Shown one piece after another: positions 24,886 to 33,817 of a stretch of DNA of 64,000 nucleotides. A program made the position numbers and the translations under genes. The number at the start of each line of letters is the position of its first letter. Position 1 is the first letter of the stretch. The stretch spans positions 1 through 64,000 of the forward strand of contig DATJHO010000016.1 in assembly GCA_035493835.1 (NCBI GenBank), in the 5' to 3' direction. The notes under the pieces are model-generated. The model made no database searches. It was not told the origin of the DNA and was given only the letters and a program-made list of their open reading frames with translations. The DNA comes from DASZTU01 sp035493835 (GTDB lineage: Bacteria > Pseudomonadota > Alphaproteobacteria > Rhizobiales > Devosiaceae).

Positions 24886-25260
24886 CTAGCTGGAAGCCGC
24901 GCCGGTCTCGTCGATGGCGGTGGCGATGGATTCCAGCTTGCGGGCGGCCTCGGCGAGCTGGCGCGCGTACTTCTGCTCGATATCCTCGGCTTCGGCCGCC
25001 AGGGCCGCGCCGGCGCGCGACAGTTCCGCCACGTCCTGCGTCAGCTTGATGATCTGCCGCTGTGCCTCCTCGAGCTCATCGAGGGTCGCGATGCCGGCCA
25101 TAACGGTGAGCCGGGTGTCGCCGATTTCGCCGAAACTGCCCTTCAGTGCTTCGATCTTTCCATTGAATGTCTCGGCCAGCGCCTGAAGGTGGGGCTCCTG
25201 ACCCTCCTCGCAGGCCATCCGGTACTTGCGGCCATTAATCTCGACATTGACCTCGGGCAT
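24886..25260 (-). CDS. zapA: cell division protein ZapA
   Basis: 124 residues. The N-terminal domain MPEVNVEINGRKYRMACEEG followed by QEPHLQALAETFNGKIEAL is the ZapA fold, and a long coiled coil follows (LDELEEAQRQIIKLTQDVAE). ZapA crosslinks FtsZ filaments at the Z ring. It follows the DUF4164 gene by 11 bases on the minus strand and precedes 6S RNA, an arrangement common in Rhizobiales. Confidence 0.92.
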   Translation of the reverse strand: MPEVNVEINGRKYRMACEEGQEPHLQALAETFNGKIEALKGSFGEIGDTRLTVMAGIATLDELEEAQRQIIKLTQDVAELSRAGAALAAEAEDIEQKYARQLAEAARKLESIATAIDETGAASS

Positions 25261-25271
25261 CCACGCGCCTC

Positions 25272-25553
25272 CTACTTGGCCAGAACCTGCCGAACCGTTT
25301 CCATCGCGTCGACCAGGCGCCGCGAGACTTCGTGCGCACTGTCGTCGAGCCGCCGCACCTTGGCGTTGGCCCGGTCGAGGTCGGCCGCGAGCTTGGCGCG
25401 TTCACCCATGAGCTTCCTGGTGTCCATCTCAATACGGGCGTGGGCGCGCACTCGTCCGTTAAGCGCTCGCACGCTTGTTTCGAGGCGCACCAGCGCCTTA
25501 TCGAACCGCGCCGTGGCGCCCGCAAAACTTTCGTCTTCCACCGAGTCTGCCAA
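25272..25553 (-). CDS. DUF4164 family coiled-coil protein
   Basis: About 93 residues. The core FAGATARFDKALVRLETSVR followed by KLMGERAKLAADLDRANAKV, and then HEVSRRLVDAMETVRQVLAK at the C-terminus, matches DUF4164, a helical family encoded just upstream of zapA. The open frame reaches 25646; a TTG at 25553 (after GGCGGGCAG) or a GTG at 25541 gives the normal length. Function is unknown; the zapA coupling suggests a division-linked role. Confidence 0.75.
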   Translation of the reverse strand: MADSVEDESFAGATARFDKALVRLETSVRALNGRVRAHARIEMDTRKLMGERAKLAADLDRANAKVRRLDDSAHEVSRRLVDAMETVRQVLAK

Positions 25554-25730
25554 ACTGCCCGCCTGGCTTGATGCATTCGAATCCCGCGCGCGGATTCGCC
25601 CGGGTATGTCGCACTGTAGCTTGCCCGCCCTGACTCTGCGCAACAATTCTCAGCAAACCCACATTATCCGGAGATCGCAAGAGGCTTGGCCGCTTCGCCC
25701 GGGCCCCTTTGCTGCGGTGGAGGGACAGGG

Positions 25731-26978
25731 ATGAATCAGGTCGATCTGCTGACAAGGCTCGCCGTCGCGCTGGCCATAGGCTTGCTCGCCGGGCTCGAGC
25801 GCGGCTGGCAGAAGCGCGAAGAGGAACCCGGCCAGCGGGTGGCTGGCCTGCGGACGTTTGCGATTTCCGGCCTGCTCGGCGGCGTTGCCGCTGCCGTGGC
25901 CCAGAAAACCGATAGCGTGGTGCTCGGCCTGGTCTTTCTCGGCTATGCGGTGGCGATGACCGCATTCTACTGGCTGGAGGCCGCCGCAACCCGGACGTTC
26001 AGCATCACCTCGCTCATTGCGGGCCTGCTGACGATGACGCTGGGCGCCTACGCGGTGCTGGGCGAATTGCCGGTGGCCATCGCGGCTGCGGTGGCCATGG
26101 TGCTGCTGCTGGCGCTGCGGGAGCCGCTGCATCGCTGGCTCGCCTCCCTGTCCTGGGAGGAGATCCGCGCCGTGCTGATCCTCCTGGCAATGACTTTCCT
26201 GCTGCTGCCGGTGCTGCCCAACCGGCCGGTCGACCCCTGGGGTGCGCTTAACCCGCACGATATCTGGCTGTTCGCGATCCTGATCGCTGCCGTTTCCTTT
26301 GCCGGCTATATCGCCGTCAGGCTATTCGGCGATCAACTGGGGGTGATCGCGGCTGCCTTTGCGGGCGGGCTCGCCTCCTCGACCGCGACCACCCTGACCC
26401 TGGCGCGGCTGGGGCGCGATCGCCCGCGATCGGCGATGCTGATCGCGGGCGGGATCTTGATCGCCGGGCTGGTGATGGTCGCCCGCGCGGGGATCGTCGC
26501 TGGGGCGCTCAATCCAGCGCTCGTGCCGCGGCTGGCGCTGCCGCTCGCAAGCGGCGTGGTGGTGCTGGCCGGTGCCGCTGGCCTTTTCCTGATTCGTCGG
26601 CCCAAGGATGAACAACTCGACCTCGAGATCGACAATCCCCTGCAGCTCGGCACGGCGATCAAGTTCGCAGCCCTCATCGCCGTGCTGACGCTGGCGACCA
26701 AGATCGTGGGCAATGCCGCGCGCGGCGCCGGTGCGCTTGCCATTGCGGCCGTCTCCGGTGTCGCCGACGTCGATGCCGTCACCATCTCGATGGCGCGGAG
26801 CAATTCGATCCCGATCGAGACGGCGACGCTCGCCATTCTCACAGTCGTTGCCGTCAACACGCTCGCCAAGGCGGTGATTGCCGGCTGGGTGGGCGGCGCG
26901 CGCGTGGGGTTCTATGTCGGTGGGGCAAGCCTTGTGGCGGTGCTGGCCGGCGGCGCCGCCGCGCTTCTGGCGCGCTAG
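25731..26978 (+). CDS. MgtC/SapB and DUF4010 membrane protein
   Basis: 415 residues with about eleven or twelve hydrophobic helices. The N-terminal MgtC-like domain has RLAVALAIGLLAGLERGWQK followed by RVAGLRTFAISGLLGGVAAA. The C-terminal DUF4010 domain has GLASSTATTLTLARLGRD, GNAARGAGALAIAAVSGVAD and VDAVTISMARS. ATG at 25731 follows AGGGACAGGG. Family members are inner-membrane proteins linked to magnesium or other ion homeostasis; the exact role is unknown. Confidence 0.88.
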   Translation: MNQVDLLTRLAVALAIGLLAGLERGWQKREEEPGQRVAGLRTFAISGLLGGVAAAVAQKTDSVVLGLVFLGYAVAMTAFYWLEAAATRTFSITSLIAGLLTMTLGAYAVLGELPVAIAAAVAMVLLLALREPLHRWLASLSWEEIRAVLILLAMTFLLLPVLPNRPVDPWGALNPHDIWLFAILIAAVSFAGYIAVRLFGDQLGVIAAAFAGGLASSTATTLTLARLGRDRPRSAMLIAGGILIAGLVMVARAGIVAGALNPALVPRLALPLASGVVVLAGAAGLFLIRRPKDEQLDLEIDNPLQLGTAIKFAALIAVLTLATKIVGNAARGAGALAIAAVSGVADVDAVTISMARSNSIPIETATLAILTVVAVNTLAKAVIAGWVGGARVGFYVGGASLVAVLAGGAAALLAR

Positions 26979-27174
26979 CCCCCGTGCGATGGAACCGAGC
27001 GCGCCCTTGGTGCTTCTTTTTGTTGCGCGCGCCTTGCCGCCAGCGCGGGCCGGCCGGTGTCATTGACAGGCCACACCAACCTGTTATGGCTCGGAACCGC
27101 CTTGCGAGCCGCTTTCAAGGCGCTTTTTGCGGCCGTCTCGACCGTCCCAAGAACAACAAGACCCGAGGCCTTCA

Positions 27175-29148
27175 ATGACAGAACAGCTCACTGCTGACGA
27201 TATGGCCAATGCCATTCGCGCCCTTTCAATGGATGCGGTCGAAAAGGCCAATTCCGGCCATCCCGGCCTGCCGATGGGCGCGGCCGACATCGCCGTGGCG
27301 CTGTTCACCCGGGTGATGAAGTTTGATCCCGCAGATCCGCATTGGCCGGATCGCGATCGCTTCGTGCTGTCGGCCGGCCACGGCTCGATGCTGCTCTACT
27401 CGGCGCTTTACCTCCTGGGCTACCAGGACATGACGATCGATGAGATCAAGAATTTCCGCCAGTGGGACTCCAAGACCCCGGGCCATCCCGAGCACGGCTT
27501 TGCCGATGGCGTGGAGTCGACGACCGGCCCGCTGGGGCAGGGCATTGCCAATGCCGTCGGCATGGCGATCGCCGAAACCCACCTCGCCGCCGAGTTCGGC
27601 AGCGACCTCGTCGACCACCATACCTGGGTGTTGTCGGGCGATGGCTGCCTGATGGAAGGGATCTCGCAGGAGGCGATTGCGCTCGCCGGGCACCTGCGCC
27701 TGAACAAACTGACGGTCATCTGGGACGATAACCACGTCACCCTCGACGGCAAGCTCGAGGACGAGGATTCGACCGACCAGCACGCCCGCTTCCGCGCTGT
27801 CGGCTGGCACACCATTGCCGTCGACGGCCACGATCAGGATGCGGTCGAAAGGGCGCTGCTCGAGGCCAGGGCCTCCGACAAGCCGACCATGATCGCCGCC
27901 CGGACCACCATCGGCTTTGGCGCGCCGACCAAGGCGGGCACCGCCAAGGTGCACGGCTCCCCGCTCGGGGCCGAAGAACTGGCCGGCGCCAAGAAAAATC
28001 TCGGCATCACCTATCCGGCCTTCGAGGTTCCCAACCAGATCATCGACGCCTGGCGGGCCGCCGGCGAACGCGGTGCGCCGGCACGCACCGCCTGGGCGGA
28101 CCGGCTTGCCGGCTCCGACAAGCGCGCCGAATTCGAGCGTCGCCAGAAGGCCGAGTTGCCGGCCGCTTATGCCGGCGCGGTCGATGCGCTGAAGCAGAAG
28201 ATCGCGGCCGACAAGCCGAAGATCGCCTCGCGCAAGGCCTCGCAGAATGCCCTCGAAGTGATCAACGGCGTGCTGCCGGAGACTTTTGGGGGCTCGGCCG
28301 ACCTCACCAGTTCAAATTTTACCAACACCTCGCAGACGCTGCCCTTTACCGCGACCGACCGCAGCGGCCGCTACATGCGTTATGGCGTGCGCGAGCACGG
28401 GATGGCGGCGATGATGAACGGCATCGCCCTGCACGGGGGCCTGCTGCCCTACGGCGGCACCTTCCTTACCTTCACCGATTACGCCCGCCCGGCGATCCGG
28501 CTTTCGGCGCTGATGCGGCAGCGCGTCGTCTATGTGATGACGCACGATTCCATCGGCCTGGGCGAAGACGGGCCGACGCACCAGCCGGTCGAGCATGTTT
28601 CCGCGCTGCGTACCATTCCGGACCTTCTGGTGCTGCGGCCGGCCGATGCGACCGAGACGCTGGAATGCTGGGAGATCGCCATCGCCCACAAGGAGAACCC
28701 TTCCATTCTCGCCCTCAGCCGTCAGAACCTGCCGGCGCTGCGCACCGACTATGTGAAGGAGAACCTTTCGGCCAAGGGCGCCTATGTCATCGCCGGCGAC
28801 AAGAACGCTGACGTGGTGATCTTCGCCACCGGTTCCGAGGTTTCGATCGCCGTCGATGCACTCAAGGCGCTGGCCGGGGAGGGGATCGCCGCCAAGGTTG
28901 TCTCGGTGCCCTCGATGGAGCTGTTCTACCAGCAGCCTGACGCCTATCGCGCCGAGGTGATCGGCCGCCCACGGGCGCGGGTTGCGATCGAAGCCGGTGT
29001 GCAGCAGAGCTGGGACCGGCTGCTCGGGGAGACCGGACGCTTCGTGGGTATGCATTCGTTCGGAGCCTCGGCCCCGATCGATGCCCTTTACGAGCACTTC
29101 GGCATCACCGCCAACGCCGTTGTTGAAGCCGTCAAGGCGCAGTTGTAG
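27175..29148 (+). CDS. tkt: transketolase
   Basis: 657 residues. The TPP-binding motif GDGCLMEGISQEAIALAGHL continues to NKLTVIWDDNHVTLDG. Other motifs are SGHPGLPMGAADIA and the C-terminal pyrimidine-domain signature RYGVREHGMAAMMNG (here YMRYGVREHGMAAM), GEDGPTHQPVEHVSALR. The ATG at 27175 follows GAGG. It transfers two-carbon ketol units in the pentose phosphate pathway. It is followed 50 bases on by gap. Confidence 0.96.
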   Translation: MTEQLTADDMANAIRALSMDAVEKANSGHPGLPMGAADIAVALFTRVMKFDPADPHWPDRDRFVLSAGHGSMLLYSALYLLGYQDMTIDEIKNFRQWDSKTPGHPEHGFADGVESTTGPLGQGIANAVGMAIAETHLAAEFGSDLVDHHTWVLSGDGCLMEGISQEAIALAGHLRLNKLTVIWDDNHVTLDGKLEDEDSTDQHARFRAVGWHTIAVDGHDQDAVERALLEARASDKPTMIAARTTIGFGAPTKAGTAKVHGSPLGAEELAGAKKNLGITYPAFEVPNQIIDAWRAAGERGAPARTAWADRLAGSDKRAEFERRQKAELPAAYAGAVDALKQKIAADKPKIASRKASQNALEVINGVLPETFGGSADLTSSNFTNTSQTLPFTATDRSGRYMRYGVREHGMAAMMNGIALHGGLLPYGGTFLTFTDYARPAIRLSALMRQRVVYVMTHDSIGLGEDGPTHQPVEHVSALRTIPDLLVLRPADATETLECWEIAIAHKENPSILALSRQNLPALRTDYVKENLSAKGAYVIAGDKNADVVIFATGSEVSIAVDALKALAGEGIAAKVVSVPSMELFYQQPDAYRAEVIGRPRARVAIEAGVQQSWDRLLGETGRFVGMHSFGASAPIDALYEHFGITANAVVEAVKAQL

Positions 29149-29198
29149 AAGCCTGCCGGTGTTGCCCTAATCCTTTCTTCCGCCCCAAGGAGCTTTCC

Positions 29199-30209
29199 AT
29201 GGCCGTTCGCGTCGCAATCAATGGCTTTGGCCGCATCGGCCGCAACATCTTGCGCGCCATCATCGAGTCCGGTCGCACGGACATGGAAGTGGTGGCCGTC
29301 AACGACCTCGGCCCGGTCGAGACCAATGCGCACCTGCTGCGCTTCGACTCGGTGCACGGGCGGTTCCCGCATACGGTGACCGTCGACGGCGATACCATCG
29401 ATGCCGGCCGCGGGCCGATCAAGGTGACCGCGGTCCGCAATCCGGCCGAGCTCCCGCACGGCGATATGGGCATCGACATCGTACTCGAATGCACCGGCAT
29501 CTTCACCTCCCGCGAGAAGGCGGCGGCGCACCTGACGGCCGGCGCCAAAAAGGTGATCGTTTCGGCCCCGGCCGACGGTGCCGACTATACGGTGGTGATG
29601 GGCGTCAACGACGGCGGCCTCGGCAAGGACCACATCGTCATCTCGAACGGCTCGTGCACGACGAACTGCCTTGCCCCGGTTGCCAAGGTGCTGAACGAAC
29701 TCGTCGGCATCGAGCACGGCTTCATGACGACGGTCCACTCCTATACCGGCGACCAGCCGACGCTCGACACCATGCACAAGGACCTTTACCGCGGGCGCGC
29801 CGCAGCGCTCAGCTCGATCCCGACCACGACCGGCGCCGCCAAGGCGATCGGCCTCGTCATTCCCGAGCTGAAGGGCAAGCTCGATGGCTCGTCCATCCGC
29901 GTGCCGACGCCGAACGTGTCGCTGATCGACCTCAAGATCGTCACCAAGCGGGCGACGAGCAAGGAAGAGATCAACGAGGCCTTCGTGAAGGCGGCGGCCG
30001 AGGGCCCGCTCAAGGGCATCCTCAACGTTACCGACCAGCCGAACGTTTCGACCGACTTCAACCACGACCCGCACTCGGCGACCTTCCACCTCGACCAGAC
30101 CAAGGTGATCGACGGCACGTTCGTGCGCGTGCTCGCCTGGTACGACAATGAGTGGGGTTTTTCCAACCGCATGGCCGACACCACGGTGGCGTTCGCCAAG
30201 ACGCTGTAG
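29199..30209 (+). CDS. gap: glyceraldehyde-3-phosphate dehydrogenase, type I
   Basis: 336 residues. The Rossmann start VRVAINGFGRIGRNILRAI, catalytic SNGSCTTNCLAPVAKVL (Cys near 152), HSYTGDQPTLD, and the end WYDNEWGFSNRMADT are diagnostic. A strong AAGGAG precedes the ATG. It oxidises GAP to 1,3-BPG with NAD(P)+. In relatives gap runs into pgk; here ruvC follows after a RIME-like repeat. Confidence 0.96.
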   Translation: MAVRVAINGFGRIGRNILRAIIESGRTDMEVVAVNDLGPVETNAHLLRFDSVHGRFPHTVTVDGDTIDAGRGPIKVTAVRNPAELPHGDMGIDIVLECTGIFTSREKAAAHLTAGAKKVIVSAPADGADYTVVMGVNDGGLGKDHIVISNGSCTTNCLAPVAKVLNELVGIEHGFMTTVHSYTGDQPTLDTMHKDLYRGRAAALSSIPTTTGAAKAIGLVIPELKGKLDGSSIRVPTPNVSLIDLKIVTKRATSKEEINEAFVKAAAEGPLKGILNVTDQPNVSTDFNHDPHSATFHLDQTKVIDGTFVRVLAWYDNEWGFSNRMADTTVAFAKTL

Positions 30210-30245
30210 GCGGGAGTTTGATGGGGGAGGCCGCGCTTTGCGCTC

Positions 30246-30367
30246 CACCCCTCATCCGGCGCTTCGCGCTACCTTCTCCCGCAAGGGGAAGGACGTTCGT
30301 GGCACCGCCGCGACAAATCTCCCCTCTCCCCTTGCGGGAGAGGGTGCCGGCGGGTGAGGGGTGGGCC
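30246..30367. repeat. RIME-like mosaic element, copy R6
   Basis: CCCCTCATCCGGCGCTTCGC followed by GCTACCTTCTCCCGCAAGGG, then CCCTCTCCCCTTGCGGGAGA and GGGTGCCGGCGGGTGAGGG. It is the same element as R2. It is in opposite orientation to the half copy R5, and both flank the segment that seems inverted. Confidence 0.75.
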
Positions 30368-30446
30368 ACACACGCCATCCTTCGTGTTTCCGTTTCGTTC
30401 ACATTGCGCTTGGTAAGCTTGGCCGCAAACCATTAGGGTCGGGCGC

Positions 30447-30947
30447 ATGGGGCATGTACGAATCATCGGTATCGATCCGGGGCTCAGGCGCTGCGGCTGG
30501 GGGATCATCGAGAGCGAGGGCAACCGGCTGCGCTTCGTCGCGGCGGGAACCATCACCCCAGCGGTGGATGCTGCGATGCCCGCGCGGTTGACGGAATTGT
30601 TCGAGGGCCTCACCAACCTGATCCGGCGCTTTGCCCCCGATGAGGCAGCAGTGGAGGAAACCTTCGTTTCGGCCGGTGCACGGTCGGCGCTGCAATTGGG
30701 GCAGGCGCGCGGCGTGGCACTGATGACCCCGGCGGCGCTCGGCCTGCCGGTCGGCGAATACGCCGCGAACCTTGTAAAAAAATCCATCGTCGGGGCGGGG
30801 CATGCCGACAAGACGCAGATCCAGATGATGGTGAAAATCCTGTTGCCGACGGCCGAGTTCAAGGGCGCGGATGCGGCCGATGCGCTGGCGATCGCCATCT
30901 GCCACGCCCATCACCGCAGCGCGCCGGGATTGAGGGCCGTGGGATGA
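30447..30947 (+). CDS. ruvC: Holliday junction endonuclease RuvC
   Basis: 166 residues. GIDPGLRRCGWGIIE carries the first catalytic Asp; DEAAVEETFVS, LGQARGVALM and the end KGADAADALAIAICHAH carry the others. RuvC cuts Holliday junctions moved by RuvAB. The stop overlaps the ruvA ATG by four bases (ATGA). Confidence 0.95.
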   Translation: MGHVRIIGIDPGLRRCGWGIIESEGNRLRFVAAGTITPAVDAAMPARLTELFEGLTNLIRRFAPDEAAVEETFVSAGARSALQLGQARGVALMTPAALGLPVGEYAANLVKKSIVGAGHADKTQIQMMVKILLPTAEFKGADAADALAIAICHAHHRSAPGLRAVG

Positions 30948-31561
30948 TTTCCAAGCTAAAGGGGTTGATCGACGGTTTTGGGGACGACTTCGTTGAGATC
31001 GATGTTGGCGGCGTCGTCTACGAAGCGTTCTGCTCCTCGAAAACCCTGGCGAGCCTGCCACGGGTCGGCGAGGCGACCGTGGTCTTCATCGAGATGATCG
31101 TGCGCGAGGACATGATCCGGCTCTATGGTTTTGCGACCGATGCGGAGCGGGCGTGGTTCCGGCTGTTGATGACCGTGCAGGGGGTTGGCGCCCGCGTAGC
31201 GCTGAGCATCCTTTCAGCGCTGGCGCCAGGCGAACTGTCGAGCGCGATCGCGCTGCAGGACAAGGCGATGGTCGGCCGCGCCAACGGCGTAGGGCCAAAG
31301 CTTGCGGTGCGGCTCGTCACGGAACTCAAGGGCAAGGTGCCCGATCTAGGCGCCGTCGATGCCGGCGTGCTCGGCCTGCAGGCGGCGCTGGGCGAAGGAG
31401 TTGCCGGCGGCAACGTCGCCGATGCGGTCTCGGCGCTCTCCAACCTGGGCTATTCGGCCGCGCAGGCGTCCGCCGCGATCGCGCGGGTGGTGGCCAAGGA
31501 GGGCGACGGAGTGGCGACGGAAAAGCTGATCCGGCTGGGGCTGCGGGAATTGAGCAACTAG
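30944..31561 (+). CDS. ruvA: Holliday junction helicase subunit RuvA
   Basis: 205 residues. It starts MISKLKGLIDGFGDDFVEID. The helix-hairpin-helix regions are FRLLMTVQGVGARVALSILS and VGRANGVGPKLAVRLVTELK. The C-terminal domain III is VADAVSALSNLGYSAAQASA. RuvA tetramers bind four-way junctions and recruit RuvB. Normally ruvB follows directly; here 718 bases with a vapBC pair intervene. Confidence 0.95.
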   Translation: MISKLKGLIDGFGDDFVEIDVGGVVYEAFCSSKTLASLPRVGEATVVFIEMIVREDMIRLYGFATDAERAWFRLLMTVQGVGARVALSILSALAPGELSSAIALQDKAMVGRANGVGPKLAVRLVTELKGKVPDLGAVDAGVLGLQAALGEGVAGGNVADAVSALSNLGYSAAQASAAIARVVAKEGDGVATEKLIRLGLRELSN

Positions 31562-31627
31562 CGGGATTGACCCGCTCTAGCGTCGCCCTTACTTTCTTGC
31601 CAGGGTAAGGAGAATGGGAAAAGTAAG

Positions 31628-31888
31628 ATGCACATCGCGAAAATTACCAGTAAGGGGCAGATTACAATTCCAAAGGACGTGCGGGACGCCTTGCACCTCG
31701 AAAAGGGATCTTCGGTCTTCATCCTGTTGCAGGACGGCCAAGCCACGCTGAGACCTCGAACCGGCAGGGCGGTCGACCTGGCGGGCATTCTTGGCAAGCC
31801 TCCCGCTGGCACCGGATTGAAGGTCGAAGACATGGACGACGCAATTGGCGACGCGGTCGTCGAAGAATTCGAAAATTCCGTCAGGTGA
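31628..31888 (+). CDS. vapB: AbrB/SpoVT-type antitoxin (VapB)
   Basis: 86 residues. The N-terminal swapped-hairpin domain is MHIAKITSKGQITIPKDVRD followed by ALHLEKGSSVFIL, a standard AbrB/MazE fold; the C-terminal acidic segment (KVEDMDDAIGDAVVEEFENS) would wrap the toxin. It overlaps the vapC start by four bases. Codons such as AGT, ACA, AGA and TCT are more frequent than in ruv genes, a sign of acquisition. It binds its own promoter in known pairs; here it lies 66 bases past ruvA. Confidence 0.9.
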   Translation: MHIAKITSKGQITIPKDVRDALHLEKGSSVFILLQDGQATLRPRTGRAVDLAGILGKPPAGTGLKVEDMDDAIGDAVVEEFENSVR

Positions 31889-32283
31889 TTGGCGCAGACT
31901 CCAACCTGCTGCTCCGGCTATTCGTCGACGACGATGCCGAACAGCATAGGCGCGCCGTCGAATTCTTCGCCGATCGTCCGGCCGACGATCCGGTCTATGT
32001 CAATGTGCTGGTTCTGGCGGAGCTTGTTTGGTTGCTTTCACGTCGATACCGCTACCCCAACGCCACGATCATCGACACGCTCGAAGCGCTGCTCACAAAT
32101 GCCGGCTTCATGATGGAAAGAGCCGACCTGATCATGTCCGCCATTCAACAAGCCCGAACTCTTCATACCGGATTTGCCGACACGCTCATTCAGCTTCTCA
32201 ATCTTGATGCCGGCTGCCGGTTCACGGTCACGTTTGACAAGCAGGTTGGCGACCGACTGCCCGGCATGGAACTGCTGAAGTGA
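31885..32283 (+). CDS. vapC: PIN-domain toxin (VapC)
   Basis: 132 residues from a GTG at 31885. The PIN acidic residues are Asp5 (GADSN), Glu46 (VLAELVW), Asp99 (GFADTLI) and Asp118 (VTFDKQ), all in place, so the nuclease should be active. VapC toxins cut specific RNAs such as tRNA and are held by VapB. The stop TGA overlaps the ruvB GTG start (GTGA), so ruvB is likely co-translated with the toxin. Confidence 0.9.
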   Translation: MIGADSNLLLRLFVDDDAEQHRRAVEFFADRPADDPVYVNVLVLAELVWLLSRRYRYPNATIIDTLEALLTNAGFMMERADLIMSAIQQARTLHTGFADTLIQLLNLDAGCRFTVTFDKQVGDRLPGMELLK

Positions 32284-33320
32284 CAGACCTCACCTCCGCC
32301 GCCGCCGGGCGCGACGATCCGCTCGATGTATCGCTACGCCCCTCCGGCTTTGACGATTTCGTCGGGCAGGCGGCGGCGCGAGCCAATTTGCAGGTCTTCA
32401 TCGAGGCGGCGCGGCGGCGCAAGTCGGCGCTCGACCATGTGTTGTTCGTGGGCCCCCCCGGCTTGGGCAAGACCACGCTCGCACAGATTGTGGCGCGCGA
32501 ACTGGGCGTTGGCTTCCGCTCGACCTCCGGGCCGGTGATCGCCAAGGCAGGGGATCTCGCCGCGTTGCTCACCAATTTGGAAGAGCGCGACGTGCTCTTC
32601 ATCGACGAGATTCACCGGCTCAATCCCGCGGTGGAGGAAATCCTCTATCCGGCGATGGAGGATTTTCAACTCGACCTCATCATCGGCGAGGGGCCGGCGG
32701 CGCGGTCGGTAAAGATCGACCTGGCCAAATTCACCCTGGTCGGAGCGACGACCCGCGCCGGCCTTTTGACCACCCCGCTGCGCGACCGCTTCGGCATTCC
32801 GGTGCGGCTCAATTTCTATACGCCCGAAGAGCTGGTGCTGATCGTCGAGCGCGGGGCGCGCCTGCTCGGGGTCGGCATGGCGCCGGATGGCGCGATGGAG
32901 ATCGCCCGCCGCTCGCGCGGCACGCCGCGCATCGCTGGCCGGTTGCTCCGCCGCGTCACCGATTTTGCGCTGGTCGACGGCGCGCGGGAAGTGACCCGGA
33001 GCGTTGCCGACAAGGCGCTGCTCCGGCTCGATGTCGATGCGCGGGGGCTCGACCAGCTCGATCGGCGCTATCTCAGCACGATTGTCGAGCATTATGGCGG
33101 CGGGCCGGTGGGCATCGACACCATGGCAGCAGCATTGAGCGAGCCGCGCGATGCGCTCGAGGAAATCGTCGAGCCCTACCTGATCCAGCAAGGCTTCATT
33201 CAGCGGACACCTCGTGGGCGTCTACTTACGGCACTGGCTTTCCAGCACCTGGGCTTTGCCGTGCCGCAGGGTTTTGTCGGGATGCAGGCAAGTTTGTTCG
33301 AGGAGCCCGAGGCAGAGTGA
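32280..33320 (+). CDS. ruvB: Holliday junction helicase ATPase RuvB
   Basis: 346 residues. Walker A is VGPPGLGKTTLAQIVA, Walker B LFIDEIHRLNP, with GATTRAGLLTTPLRDRFG (sensor) and RGTPRIAGRLLRR. The C-terminal winged helix includes EPYLIQQGFIQRTPRGR. It begins with GTG inside the vapC stop. It drives branch migration with RuvA. No independent ribosome site is visible, so translation may depend on vapC. Confidence 0.95.
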   Translation: MTDLTSAAAGRDDPLDVSLRPSGFDDFVGQAAARANLQVFIEAARRRKSALDHVLFVGPPGLGKTTLAQIVARELGVGFRSTSGPVIAKAGDLAALLTNLEERDVLFIDEIHRLNPAVEEILYPAMEDFQLDLIIGEGPAARSVKIDLAKFTLVGATTRAGLLTTPLRDRFGIPVRLNFYTPEELVLIVERGARLLGVGMAPDGAMEIARRSRGTPRIAGRLLRRVTDFALVDGAREVTRSVADKALLRLDVDARGLDQLDRRYLSTIVEHYGGGPVGIDTMAAALSEPRDALEEIVEPYLIQQGFIQRTPRGRLLTALAFQHLGFAVPQGFVGMQASLFEEPEAE

Positions 33321-33817
33321 ACAACGAACGGGTGATGCTGAGCTTTACCGTTGGCGCCGCGCGGTTCAACTACCGGGTGGCCGCGATCGCCCTGCGCGAC
33401 GGCCATGTGCTGGTCTGCCGCCAGGATGACGACGACTACGTCATGCTGCCCGGTGGTCGGGTGGAAATGGGCGAGCCCAGCCAGGTGGCTCTGGAACGGG
33501 AAATCGCCGAGGAATTGCAGTCGACCGCCGAGATCAAGCGGCTCGCGTTCACGGTTGAGAATTTCTTCGAACGGCACGGACAGCGATTTCACGAATTGGC
33601 AGCCTACTACCTCATCGAACTGCCAGACGGCTTTCCGTTCCGCAGCAACGGCGTGGTGCTCGAAACCCGGGATGAAGGGCACGATCTTCGGTTCGAATGG
33701 GTTCCGGTCGAGGGCGGAGGCCTGCGGGAGCGCAATCTTCTGCCGCGCTGGATGATCGAAAGCCTGCGGGAACTTCCTGAAGGCACGCAGCACCTCGTCA
33801 TGCACGAGGTGCCATGA
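33317..33817 (+). CDS. NUDIX hydrolase
   Basis: 166 residues, GTG start overlapping the ruvB stop. The Nudix box reads GGRVEMGEPSQVALEREIAE followed by ELQ, with all the GX5EX7REUXEE positions. The substrate pocket is not recognisable; nucleoside diphosphate derivatives are typical. It is part of the coupled ruv-nudix-ybgC series. Confidence 0.88.
   Translation: MNNERVMLSFTVGAARFNYRVAAIALRDGHVLVCRQDDDDYVMLPGGRVEMGEPSQVALEREIAEELQSTAEIKRLAFTVENFFERHGQRFHELAAYYLIELPDGFPFRSNGVVLETRDEGHDLRFEWVPVEGGGLRERNLLPRWMIESLRELPEGTQHLVMHEVP

Noticed and set aside
29088..30248. Minus-strand ORF of 386 codons over gap
   Set aside because: High-GC shadow frame; gap is clearly the real gene.
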